64,000 nt of DNA from positions 1 through 64,000 of the forward strand of contig CAJCJD010000040.1 in NCBI GenBank assembly GCA_903970555.1. Direction: 5' to 3'. The DNA comes from Vulcanimicrobiota bacterium. Its GTDB lineage: Bacteria; Pseudomonadota; Gammaproteobacteria; Xanthomonadales; Rhodanobacteraceae. Made by a program: the position numbers and the translations under genes. Below the pieces are notes generated by a model. It was not told where the DNA came from, made no database searches, and saw only the letters and a list, made by a program, of their open reading frames with translations. This document shows, piece after piece, positions 53,283 to 61,253 of this stretch (positions are counted from its first letter, which is position 1; each line of letters opens with the position of its first letter).

Positions 53283-53768
53283 GTGGCTGATCTCATTGTC
53301 GCCAGATTTGACACTCAGTTCGCAGGCATGGCTGTCTATGAACGGTTATTAGCGCGCGGCGTGCGGCGCGACCAAATTGCCTTGAGCGTTGACGAGAGTG
53401 TGGGAAATTCGGCCGCAAGTTCAAGCGCTCCAACGACAGTAATATCGAGCATCAGTCACCTTGGTAAGCGAGAGGAACGAAGTGCTGCGGGGAAAACGCG
53501 GCGCGCCTCCAGCTTCCGCTCCCCAGGAAATCCGACGAGTCCAAAAACGTTTGGGTACACGGTCGTTACGATCCAACTTTCAGGCGTCCTTTCGGCGGAT
53601 CAGGTCCGCCACTTTTTAGATGACTCGGGCGCAAAATCGATCGTTAGAGAGAGTGGCGCCTTGTTGGCCGAGAATCCAAGCATGTGGCCTGAGATTGGGC
53701 ACGCGTCGAATATCGACGTGCAGAGAGCCATCGCGGCTGTTAAGGGTGGCGAAGCGAGGCCTGTGTAG
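53283..53768 (+). CDS. Hypothetical protein with stress-protein-17M-like ends
   Basis: A 161-residue protein that I cannot place with confidence. The N-terminal part (VARFDTQFAGMAVYERLLARGVRRDQIALSVDE in part) and a later VVTIQLSGVLSADQVRHFLDDSGAKSIVRESG look like the two halves of a YflT/DUF1269-type alpha-beta fold (FAGMAVYERLL, then HFLDDSGAKSI). A Ser/Arg-rich disordered linker lies between. GTG 53283 was chosen because AGGG lies 8 bases upstream; a TTG at 53250 is open. It is divergent from Crp copy 1. Confidence 0.55.
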   Translation: MADLIVARFDTQFAGMAVYERLLARGVRRDQIALSVDESVGNSAASSSAPTTVISSISHLGKREERSAAGKTRRASSFRSPGNPTSPKTFGYTVVTIQLSGVLSADQVRHFLDDSGAKSIVRESGALLAENPSMWPEIGHASNIDVQRAIAAVKGGEARPV

Positions 53769-54203
53769 TTGCGGCTTTGTACAACCGAGTTAGTACGGTT
53801 CTGCGCTGAAGTCACGGAGTGCGCCGGAGGTATAGCGTCGCCAGAGTGGGCATCAGGATCGATTTCCGCCCGCTTCAAAGTTGTGGACTTGGCCGCACGT
53901 GTGCTTCGATGCCGTGCCTTCCATCCTGCACAAACGGACTATGTCCGTAAGCGCACAGATACAAATGCTAAAACCATCGATAGTTCTTGGGCATCGCCGG
54001 GAAGCACTGGATTGGCTGGGATGCCCTCATGGGAAGGATTGCCCTTAGGTGGGCAAGGATGCCCTTATGAGGGTGGCATGCCGTATCGCAGGTAATCAGC
54101 AAGAAGCGAAGTAGTTATCCCGCATTGACCTACGCCTTCTCCTCGAGCATCTGATAGGGATCTTTCGATCCAAGTTGCTACGCCCTTATATAGGAGCACG
54201 CAC
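53769..54203. other. Intergenic region with short tandem imperfect repeats
   Basis: The notable part is 54019-54080. It holds GGATGCCCTCATGGG, GGATTGCCCTTAGGTGGG, GGATGCCCTTATGAGGG and GGCATGCCGTAT: four imperfect copies of a GATGCCCTTATG-like unit spaced about 20 bases apart. Units 2 and 3 can each fold into a short hairpin. The last repeat lies about 125 bases before the start codon of Crp copy 2, so it may be a regulatory array in its leader. No supported gene is seen in this stretch. Confidence 0.45.
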
Positions 54204-54935
54204 TTGACGACTAAAAGCGAAAGGCACGTGGTTAATAGATTGATCGACGACCTTCCACCCAAGGAGCGGACAAGTGCGCTCGGGTTTTGTGATGTTGTAG
54301 AACTGGCTTTCGGAAATATTCTTTACGAAACAGGTTCGACTATTCGCCATGTGTACTTTCCGCTAAACGGCTTCGTATCACTGGTGACGTTACTGGATGG
54401 TCGTCAGCCACTTGAGATGGCGCTGATAGGAAATGAGGGCATGGTTGGCGTCACGGTGGCTCTGGGCGTAGCCGCAGCGCCTATGCGCATCATTGTTCAG
54501 GGTTCTGGTCAAGCGTTGCGGATGAAAGCGGCGGATCTTGCGCAGGTACTGGACGAATGCGCGACGTTGAGGCAAGTGTTGAATCGCTATCTGTACGTAA
54601 CGTTGCGGCAGCTGCCACAAATGGCCGCTTGTACACATTTTCATGAAATCGAGCCACGTCTGGCTCGTTGGCTGCTCATGACACACGATCGATCGTCCTC
54701 GGATAGCTTCCATCTCACTCACGCGTTTCTTGCCGACATGCTTGGTGTTCGTCGAAGCGGTGTCACCGTTGCCGCAGGTTCGCTGCAATTGAAAAAGCTG
54801 ATCGACTACCGCAGGGGGGAGATCACAGTCCTCAATCGCAAGGGTCTGGAAAAGGCGTCTTGTACCTGCTACCAGACGCTTATCAATGATTACGATAAGC
54901 AGCTAGGTCGAGGCCTTCGCATAGAGCGTCATTGA
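54204..54935 (+). CDS. Crp/Fnr-family regulator (copy 2)
   Basis: A 243-residue paralogue of copy 1 at 52305, with the same layout: an effector domain (HVYFPLNGFVSLVTLLDG in part), the winged helix (FHLTHAFLADMLGVRRSGVTVAAGSLQLKKLIDYRRG in part) and a terminal CTCY motif. The start is TTG 54204 with AGGAG exactly 7 bases upstream, so a TTG start is well supported. Two near copies within 2 kb suggest local duplication and divergence. It has its own leader with repeats and no close partner gene. Confidence 0.9.
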   Translation: MTTKSERHVVNRLIDDLPPKERTSALGFCDVVELAFGNILYETGSTIRHVYFPLNGFVSLVTLLDGRQPLEMALIGNEGMVGVTVALGVAAAPMRIIVQGSGQALRMKAADLAQVLDECATLRQVLNRYLYVTLRQLPQMAACTHFHEIEPRLARWLLMTHDRSSSDSFHLTHAFLADMLGVRRSGVTVAAGSLQLKKLIDYRRGEITVLNRKGLEKASCTCYQTLINDYDKQLGRGLRIERH

Positions 54936-55079
54936 AAAATGCCGTCGACCAATGGCGTCATCACGGTTTTAAACCGTGCTCATGGCCACCGTGAGAGAGT
55001 CGTCATTAGGGCGCAGTCGCGCTAACAAGTAGTGTGCGCCGCCGTACGGTAATTTTTCCAGCTTGCGCGTAGCGTTCAC

Positions 55080-55099
55080 CTGTCGCAATCAAGCGACAG
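55080..55099 (+). promoter_or_regulatory. Hairpin reaching the csbD ribosome binding site
   Basis: CTGTCGC-AATCAA-GCGACAG is a 7-bp inverted repeat. Its downstream arm runs into the Shine-Dalgarno AGGAG (55098-55102) before the csbD ATG at 55109, so folding would partly hide the ribosome site. This fits translational control, for example by temperature or a small RNA; it is an inference from geometry. Confidence 0.5.
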
Positions 55100-55108
55100 G
55101 AGATTGTC

Positions 55109-55282
55109 ATGGATAAGAATCGAATTGAAGGTACCAAGCACGAGATCAAGGGCGCCATTAAGGAAGCTACTGGGAAAGTTACGGGAAACGCATCCAAGGT
55201 CGAGGCTGGCAAGCTTGAGAAGCAGGTCGGCAAGGTTCAGAAAGAAATTGGTAAGGCGCACGATGAACTTCGTAAGCATTAG
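55109..55282 (+). CDS. CsbD-family stress response protein
   Basis: A 57-residue hydrophilic protein of the CsbD family, a group induced by general stress. Seen: MDKNRIEGTKHEIKGAIKEATGK at the N-terminus, a match to the family's repeated KGxxKExxGK pattern, then a Lys/Glu-rich helix. There is no signal peptide, so it is cytoplasmic. AGGAG lies 6 bases before the ATG, partly inside a small hairpin. It is one of several stress-type genes in this island. Confidence 0.9.
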   Translation: MDKNRIEGTKHEIKGAIKEATGKVTGNASKVEAGKLEKQVGKVQKEIGKAHDELRKH

Positions 55283-55417
55283 CGATTGGCTGACCGCATA
55301 CCCGTCAGTTGTTGTTTATTCGCCTCATCAGTGCCGTTGGCAGCGGCATCTAGGGTTAAGCGATAGCTGAAGGGGTTTGGCGGTCTTGCGCCGCGCTTAC
55401 TCACGTCGGAGAACGGT

Positions 55418-55594
55418 ATGCTGTATTGGGCCATGATCTTTTTTATCATTACTATTTTCGGGGCGCTCTTCGGATTCACCACAATCGCCGTCGGTGCGGC
55501 TAGTATCGCCAAGATCTTTTTTGTGGTTTTCCTTGTTCTATTTGTAATTTCCATGACTTTTGGTGGAGTGCGTCGCCGGGGTCCTCACAGCTAA
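55418..55594 (+). CDS. DUF1328 small membrane protein (YtjA-like)
   Basis: A 58-residue protein of the DUF1328 (YtjA) family with two transmembrane segments. Seen: [20 protein letters not shown] for the first, the [16 protein letters not shown] centre typical of the family, [15 protein letters not shown] for the second, and a basic tail (VRRRGPHS). GGAG lies 6 bases upstream. The function is unknown; members are often found with stress genes such as csbD. Confidence 0.92.
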   Translation: MLYWAMIFFIITIFGALFGFTTIAVGAASIAKIFFVVFLVLFVISMTFGGVRRRGPHS

Positions 55595-55656
55595 CCGCAT
55601 GAGGAATCGCCATGGGTTGTTCGAAAGTCCTGGGTGACCAGAACATGTCGTGCACA

Positions 55657-56763
55657 TCACGGGGTCGCGTTTATTTGCTGCCTTGCAAATGCAGCGTTAC
55701 CGACTAGGCTCGACAGCGGCACTAGCTGGCTGAGCAGGCGCCCCCATTGAGTGATTGCAGCCGCGCCGACGAATACCACATCGCCTGGACGCACCCGAAA
55801 GTTGTCCGCTAGCGCAAACGCTGCCGGCGATCGTGCATTGAGATGAAACACGGTCGCAGGTTCGCGTGCCAGATCCTTTACTCCACGAATGACATACACC
55901 GATTTTCCGCTGGAGGTCACCGGATCCAAACCACCTGCGCGGCCCAATGCCTGAGTAAGGCTCAGATCGCTGGTCTTGAAGGTAATTGCCAGCGGTCGTA
56001 TTACTTCGCCCATGACATAGACTTCTTTGTTGTCGTTGTACGAGAGGAACAAGCGATCACCGGGCTTTAAGTAGATGTTCCGGGCGGAGGTCGTTCCTTC
56101 GATTCGATTGAGGTCGATATGGTAATCACGGCCATCGCGCGTCAAAACCAGGTCAGAGAGGTCGGCCTGTGAGGTGTTGATGTTGGCGCTGCCAAGCGCC
56201 TGTGCAAGCGTCAGCGGTATGGTGGTCAACGGCTGCGGGTCGGTTTTTGTAAATGCGCCTTCCAGGGTGATGAGCTGGCTTCCGTAGCCGATCACGCTGA
56301 CGTCGACCTGCGGATTCTGTATGTACTTAGCCAGTTGGCGAGTGATTGTCTCGCGTAGCTCTTCAATATTCATACCGGCAGCTTTGAGCGTGCCTACGTA
56401 GGGGTAGAACAACGTGCCGTCCGAACGTACAAGTCGCCCATTGGCGAGTGTCTGTTGCTGGGAGCCGGCGGGCGACGTCAATTCGGGGTGTTCCCAAACC
56501 GTAATGTAAAGGGTGTCGCCGACGCCAATGCGATAAGGTTCCGGCTGATAGCTGAGCAATTCAGGCGCAATCGCTTGTGTTGATGCGGTGCCTTCGTTCG
56601 CTTCCAGCCACTCTGTCGTGATCTGCACCATGCGAACGTGCCCAGTTTCAGGCGCATTGCCGTGCGTTAACGCGCGCGCAGACATGTGTTGCCCGGGAAC
56701 AACCGCGCAGCCTTGTACAAACAGGGTTGTTATGAAGATCGCCAAGACGATAAGCGCTTTCAC
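55657..56763 (-). CDS. wza: Wza/GumB-type polysaccharide export lipoprotein
   Basis: A 368-residue outer-membrane lipoprotein of the polysaccharide export family. Seen: lipobox FVQGC, then the polysaccharide-export domain (PYRIGVGDTLYITVWEHPEL), SLBB-type repeats (ITLEGAFTKTDPQPL and VYVMGEVIRPLAI) and a C-terminal amphipathic helix (about residues 335-355) that would form the pore in Wza-like channels. It is on the opposite strand to the phosphatase and kinase genes, with a 340-base divergent gap, unlike the usual wza-wzb-wzc order. Confidence 0.93.
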   Translation of the reverse strand: MKALIVLAIFITTLFVQGCAVVPGQHMSARALTHGNAPETGHVRMVQITTEWLEANEGTASTQAIAPELLSYQPEPYRIGVGDTLYITVWEHPELTSPAGSQQQTLANGRLVRSDGTLFYPYVGTLKAAGMNIEELRETITRQLAKYIQNPQVDVSVIGYGSQLITLEGAFTKTDPQPLTTIPLTLAQALGSANINTSQADLSDLVLTRDGRDYHIDLNRIEGTTSARNIYLKPGDRLFLSYNDNKEVYVMGEVIRPLAITFKTSDLSLTQALGRAGGLDPVTSSGKSVYVIRGVKDLAREPATVFHLNARSPAAFALADNFRVRPGDVVFVGAAAITQWGRLLSQLVPLSSLVGNAAFARQQINATP

Positions 56764-57103
56764 GGGAGTGGCCTTTATGCAGTGTTGGCTTTCGAGAAAA
56801 TCCCCGCAAAAGGCTAATTATTTGCTGAACCATGGTCTGTGCGGCAGCGTACATAGCTATTGGATGCAACGGCCTATACTCGTTCGCACTGTCTAAAGTG
56901 AACGAGAGAATTGGCTCAACGAAACTCCATGGGAATGTGGCAGGTCATGGAGAGCCAAGTATCAATGCTTGAAAGAGGGAGCCTTGCATTCAGTGATTAA
57001 GGAGCTCGCATGTACCTGTGGTCGTGTCAGGGATCGACTATCAAGCGGAGCTGCATATAGCTCCTAAACATCGTCGGTAAAAGGCGGGAGTCCACCGAAA
57101 TAC
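56764..57103. promoter_or_regulatory. Divergent promoter region of the exopolysaccharide locus
   Basis: This 340-base gap between wza and wzb must hold promoters for both directions. It has A/T-rich stretches and a short repeat GAGCT...AGCTC (about 57043-57062) near the wzb end. An AAGGAGCTCGC site at about 57000 precedes a 16-codon frame (57010-57060), too short to judge. I could not assign a clear -35/-10 pair or a regulator site. Confidence 0.4.
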
Positions 57104-57538
57104 GTGTTCAAACATATTCTAGTTGTATGCATAGGCAATATCTGTCGCAGTCCCACGGCCGAATTTCTTTTCCGCCAGCAATTGACGCATCGCAGCGTCC
57201 GCGTCAGTAGCGCTGGATTGGGTGCACTGGTGGGCCGCCCGATGGATGGGCATGCCATTGAGATTTTGAAAGAACATGGAGTGGACGCGGAAGAACATCG
57301 TGCGCGACAGATCGATCCTTTGATGCTGCGCGAAGCTGACTTGATATTAGCGATGGAACGCAGGCACATGGCCGCGGCGGCGCGACTGGCGCCCGAGTCC
57401 AGTGGGAAGTTGTTTTTGCTAAGTAAATGGCTTGACGCTGGCGACGTGCCAGATCCGTACAGACAGCCGCGGCATGTGTTCGAGCACGTTTACAACTTGA
57501 TCGAATGTGGCGTGGGAAGTTGGCTGCGTTATCTGTGA
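57104..57538 (+). CDS. wzb: Low-molecular-weight tyrosine phosphatase (Wzb-like)
   Basis: A 144-residue LMW protein-tyrosine phosphatase. The P-loop C-x5-R-S is intact (Cys9 and Arg15 in VCIGNICRSPTAE), and the general-acid Asp117 lies in DVPDPYRQ. In exopolysaccharide systems Wzb removes phosphates from the C-terminal tyrosines of the Wzc kinase, setting chain length. The start is GTG. Its stop is 28 bases before the kinase start, so both are surely co-transcribed. Confidence 0.92.
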   Translation: MFKHILVVCIGNICRSPTAEFLFRQQLTHRSVRVSSAGLGALVGRPMDGHAIEILKEHGVDAEEHRARQIDPLMLREADLILAMERRHMAAAARLAPESSGKLFLLSKWLDAGDVPDPYRQPRHVFEHVYNLIECGVGSWLRYL

Positions 57539-57566
57539 ATGTTTAAGCATCCTTAGGAAGCGTGTC

Positions 57567-59771
57567 ATGACCACCAAACAGACTTTTTCGCCGCGCGATG
57601 ACGATATCGATGTCCGCGCTCTGCTTGGTACTGTGCTCGACAACAAGTGGTTGATTGTTGCAATTACCGCCACGGTCTTCGTCATCAGCGTGCTCTATGC
57701 GGTGCTGGCCACGCCGATCTATCAAGCCAGTGCGGTTGTGCAGGTCGAGCAGAAGACGCCAAGCCTCCCTGGACTTGAAGATCTTTCGCAGACCCTAGGC
57801 ATTTCGACGTCAGAGGCGGTCACCGAGATTCAACTTCTTACCTCACGCCTTGTTATTGGGCAGGCAGTCGAAAATCTCAAACTGGATACCGAGAGTGAGC
57901 CTAAACACTTTCCGTTGATTGGAGCCTTCCTCGCACGGCGTTTCGCCTCAGCACAGCCGGGGGATGTTGCGGCGCCGCTCGCTGGCCTGAATCGTTATGA
58001 CTGGGGCGGTGCGCAGTTGGATATCTTCCAGCTTGAGGTTCCAAACGATCTTCTCGATGAGAAATTACTGTTAGTTGCCGGCGCGCATGGTGCTTATACC
58101 TTGCAAGATGGCGACGGCAATGTGCTGGTGCGTGGGGTCGCAGGTCAGCTTGCAACGGGGCATGGCATCACCATGCAGGTAAAAACACTGCGTGCCAACC
58201 CAGGTACACATTTCGACGTCAAACAGCAATCGCATTTGGCGACAATCACTCAGCTTCAGAAGGACATCGAGGCGACGGAGCAAGGCAAGGACTCCGGCAT
58301 CGTCGAGCTTACCTATAACGACACCGATCCCGTGCTCGCGACTGCACTGCTCGATCAAGTCACCGCCTTGTATGTGCGCCAGAACGTCGATCGTAGCGCG
58401 GCCGAGGCGGCGAGCAGCTTGAAGTTCGTACAAGAGCAGCTGCCAAAGGTTAAAGTGGAATTGGAGCGCGCGACGCAGGCGCTGGATACCTTCCAACTGC
58501 GCGAGCATTCCGTCGACATCAGCATGCAGACGCAATCTTTGCTCGATCAGAACGTGCAGCTGGACACTGATCTTGAGCAATTGCGTATGCAAATGTCCGA
58601 TACACAACATCATTTCACGCCGGAGCACCCGCAATACAAAGCCCTACAGCAACAGATCGGTCAGCTGGAAGGAGAGAAGGGGGCTTTGCAGAAGCAGATA
58701 GGGCGGCTACCTGACACACAACAGGAGCTGCTGCGACTAACTCGCGATGTCACGGTGAGCAATCAGACCTACACCAGCCTGTTAAACCAGGCACAGCAGT
58801 TGGACATCGCTCGAGCCGGCTCAGTGGGCAATGTACGTGTGATCGATGTGGGCGCAGTGAACATCGCCAAGCCTTGGTGGCCAAGACGGATTTGGGTAGT
58901 GCTGGGCGGCTTTGTGCTTGGCGGCTTCCTTGCATTGGCTTTCATCTTTCTGCGTCAATTGCTTAATCGCGGCGTGGAAGATCCGGCAGCGATCGAGCGA
59001 CTTGGGCTGCCGGTCTATGTGTCCATTCCGCTCAGCAGCATGCAGCGCAAATTTTCCTTCCGGCTCAAACATCGCCAGGCTGGAAATCAGCAGCGCCTGC
59101 TGGCGTTGAATGCTCCGGGTGACTTGGCTACCGAGGCACTGCGCAGCTTGCGCACAAGCCTGCATTTCGCGCGGTTAGAATCAAAAAACAATGTACTGAT
59201 GATTGTCAGTTCCAGTCCTGGCGTGGGCAAGACGTTTGTAGCCTCCAACCTTGCGGTAGTAATTGCACAGGCTGGCCAACGCGTGCTGCTGATCGACGCG
59301 GATATGCGCAAAGGCGCGTTGCACAAAACGATCGGCGGCAAAGCAGAGCAGGGACTGTCGGAGCTAATCGTCAGCCAGACGGATTTCAGCAAGGCGATCC
59401 GCAGCGTCGATGGCGTCGAAAAGCTTTCCTTCATCGCCAGGGGCAAGCTCCCGCCGAATCCTTCCGAGCTACTGATGCACGCCAATTTCACAGCACTGCT
59501 CGAGCGGCTCAAGCCGCGTTTTGACCTGATCATTATCGATACGCCGCCGATTCTCGCGGTGACCGATGCTGCCGTCATTGGCCATCACGCGGGAACCACC
59601 TTGATGGTCGTGCGATTCGGGATCAATCAGGTGCGTGAAATCGCGCTGGCCAAGCAGCGTTTCGAACAGAACGGTGTGGTGATCAAGGGCGCCATCTTCA
59701 ATCTCGTGGAGAAGCGCAGCGCTGGCTACTACGCCTATGCGTACTACGCATACACCACGGCCAAGGCGTAG
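57567..59771 (+). CDS. wzc: Wzc-type bacterial tyrosine autokinase
   Basis: A 734-residue inner-membrane tyrosine kinase and polysaccharide co-polymerase. Seen: a first transmembrane helix (residues about 31-51), a Wzz domain, a long periplasmic coiled coil (about 265-430), a second helix (about 440-465) and a cytoplasmic BY-kinase domain. The kinase has Walker A SSPGVGKT near residue 550, Walker A' LLIDADMRKG near 575, Walker B LIIIDTPP near 655, and a C-terminal Tyr cluster (GYYAYAYYAYT). ATG 57567 was chosen for AGGA 8 bases upstream. Partner of the Wzb-type phosphatase. Confidence 0.94.
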   Translation: MTTKQTFSPRDDDIDVRALLGTVLDNKWLIVAITATVFVISVLYAVLATPIYQASAVVQVEQKTPSLPGLEDLSQTLGISTSEAVTEIQLLTSRLVIGQAVENLKLDTESEPKHFPLIGAFLARRFASAQPGDVAAPLAGLNRYDWGGAQLDIFQLEVPNDLLDEKLLLVAGAHGAYTLQDGDGNVLVRGVAGQLATGHGITMQVKTLRANPGTHFDVKQQSHLATITQLQKDIEATEQGKDSGIVELTYNDTDPVLATALLDQVTALYVRQNVDRSAAEAASSLKFVQEQLPKVKVELERATQALDTFQLREHSVDISMQTQSLLDQNVQLDTDLEQLRMQMSDTQHHFTPEHPQYKALQQQIGQLEGEKGALQKQIGRLPDTQQELLRLTRDVTVSNQTYTSLLNQAQQLDIARAGSVGNVRVIDVGAVNIAKPWWPRRIWVVLGGFVLGGFLALAFIFLRQLLNRGVEDPAAIERLGLPVYVSIPLSSMQRKFSFRLKHRQAGNQQRLLALNAPGDLATEALRSLRTSLHFARLESKNNVLMIVSSSPGVGKTFVASNLAVVIAQAGQRVLLIDADMRKGALHKTIGGKAEQGLSELIVSQTDFSKAIRSVDGVEKLSFIARGKLPPNPSELLMHANFTALLERLKPRFDLIIIDTPPILAVTDAAVIGHHAGTTLMVVRFGINQVREIALAKQRFEQNGVVIKGAIFNLVEKRSAGYYAYAYYAYTTAKA

Positions 59772-59808
59772 CTGGCTCGATCAGATGCGCTTTCATCCAG
59801 GAATTTGC

Positions 59809-59916
59809 ATGACTCTGAAAGTTACCCCGCTCGATATCGGACATTCGCTGCAGGCATCCATGGCATTGCAGCCACCCGCGATTGCAGCGGCCGGACGCTC
59901 GATTGTTGGTGCGTGA
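59809..59916 (+). CDS. 35-residue small open frame before the flippase gene
   Basis: A short frame (MTLKVTPLDIGHSLQASMAL at its start, ending RSIVGA) with AGGAA 7 bases before its ATG, ending 8 bases before the flippase ATG. It could be a tiny protein, a leader peptide coupling translation of the flippase gene, or the remnant of a longer gene. There is no recognisable domain, and its real existence is uncertain. Confidence 0.35.
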   Translation: MTLKVTPLDIGHSLQASMALQPPAIAAAGRSIVGA

Positions 59917-59924
59917 GACTCGCT

Positions 59925-61253
59925 ATGTCCTCCCTCTCGTCAAGCAGCCGTCTTTCAAGCTATCTGCCGGAAGGTTGGGTTCGCGCGCTGAGTGCAATTT
60001 CAATGTTGTGGATCACCACGGCCGTCGGAGCGGGGGTAGTTTTTCTTACGCAAGTCTTGCTTGCACGTGAACTGGGGCCGGCGAAGTTTGGGCTCTTCAC
60101 GTCATCGCTGGCGACTATCACCATGGTCGCGCCCTTGGCGGGTTTTGGGTTGTCACAGTATTGGCTTCAGGTTTACGGCGTGGAAGGGTGGGCGGCCAAT
60201 CGTTGGCTCCTTCCTTCGTTGCGTTTTATTACAGCGAGCACGCTATTGACGTTGTCGATCATCGTGGTTTGGTCGCTAACTGGCGCACCAGCGGACGCCA
60301 GGGATACGCTGCTTCTGCTCTTGCCTGTGGTGTTGGGCATCTTGGCGGTGAATTTGCTCGGTAGCCAGCAGCGATTGGAGGAGCGCCACCATGCACTCGC
60401 TCTATGGCAGCTGATGACGCCGGGTAGTCGACTGATGGTCGCAGTCTTGCTGTTGCTGATCCCCACCTTGGCTGGACGCTTCGTGGCTGTCGGATTTGGT
60501 GCAATCTCGCTGGCCGTCGCGTTGCTGGCACTGCCTCCGTTGCTCACGATGCTACGTGGCGGGATGAAACTGAAAGGCCATGGGACCCGGCCGGAGGCAA
60601 CGGCGGCTGCCGCGCCGCCTAGTGTCATGCATCTGTGGTCGCAAGCCTGGGCCTATGGTCTCCAAGCGGTGCTCTATCCAATCTTTTTCCAGATCAGCAC
60701 CGTGTTGCTCAAATACCTCAATGGCAATACGCAGGCGGGCATCTTCGGTGTTGCGCTGGGCGTAATGACCGCAATTTATTTGATACCGGCTACGCTCTAT
60801 CAGAAATTTCTGCTTTCAAAGCTACATCGTTGGGCCGTTCACGATCCTAAAAAATTCTGGATGGTGTATCGACACGGCAATATCGCGATGCTTGTCTCTG
60901 GTGTTTTCATTGGTCTGCTTCTCGTAGCGGTTGCACCGTGGCTGGTGCCGATGGCTTTTGGCGAAAGCTATCGACCAGTGGTTAAGGTGCTGCTTGTGCT
61001 CGCGCCATGTGTACCGATTCGCTTTCTATCTACCTCAGTCAGTTCGGCACTCCTTAACGAAAAGCACATGCGTTTTCGAGTGTATGCGATGGGGTTAAGT
61101 GCGTTGCTTGTTATCGTGCTCAACGTGCTGCTCATTCCCCAACACCACGAGATGGGTGCGGCTATTTCAACTGTCATTGGCGAGGCAGCGATGTTGCTGG
61201 CTTTCTATGTTGGCGTGCAGCTTTTCCACACGAACAGGGAGGGGCGAGCTTGA
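59925..61253 (+). CDS. Oligosaccharide flippase (Wzx-like, MATE/MVF superfamily)
   Basis: A 442-residue membrane protein with 12 or more transmembrane helices of the polysaccharide flippase type. Seen: QVLLARELGPAKFGLFTSSLATITM in the first helices and GLGVALGVMT-like segments later (IFGVALGVMTAIYLIPATLYQKFL). Wzx proteins move lipid-linked repeat units across the inner membrane. ATG 59925 was chosen because upstream in-frame residues overlap the small frame at 59809; the ribosome site is weak. The glycosyltransferase start overlaps its stop (TTGA). Confidence 0.87.
   Translation: MSSLSSSSRLSSYLPEGWVRALSAISMLWITTAVGAGVVFLTQVLLARELGPAKFGLFTSSLATITMVAPLAGFGLSQYWLQVYGVEGWAANRWLLPSLRFITASTLLTLSIIVVWSLTGAPADARDTLLLLLPVVLGILAVNLLGSQQRLEERHHALALWQLMTPGSRLMVAVLLLLIPTLAGRFVAVGFGAISLAVALLALPPLLTMLRGGMKLKGHGTRPEATAAAAPPSVMHLWSQAWAYGLQAVLYPIFFQISTVLLKYLNGNTQAGIFGVALGVMTAIYLIPATLYQKFLLSKLHRWAVHDPKKFWMVYRHGNIAMLVSGVFIGLLLVAVAPWLVPMAFGESYRPVVKVLLVLAPCVPIRFLSTSVSSALLNEKHMRFRVYAMGLSALLVIVLNVLLIPQHHEMGAAISTVIGEAAMLLAFYVGVQLFHTNREGRA

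Noticed and set aside
53769-54095. Plus-strand frame running through the tandem repeats
   Set aside because: Its composition is odd, it starts directly after another stop without a ribosome site, and the end is made of the repeats themselves.
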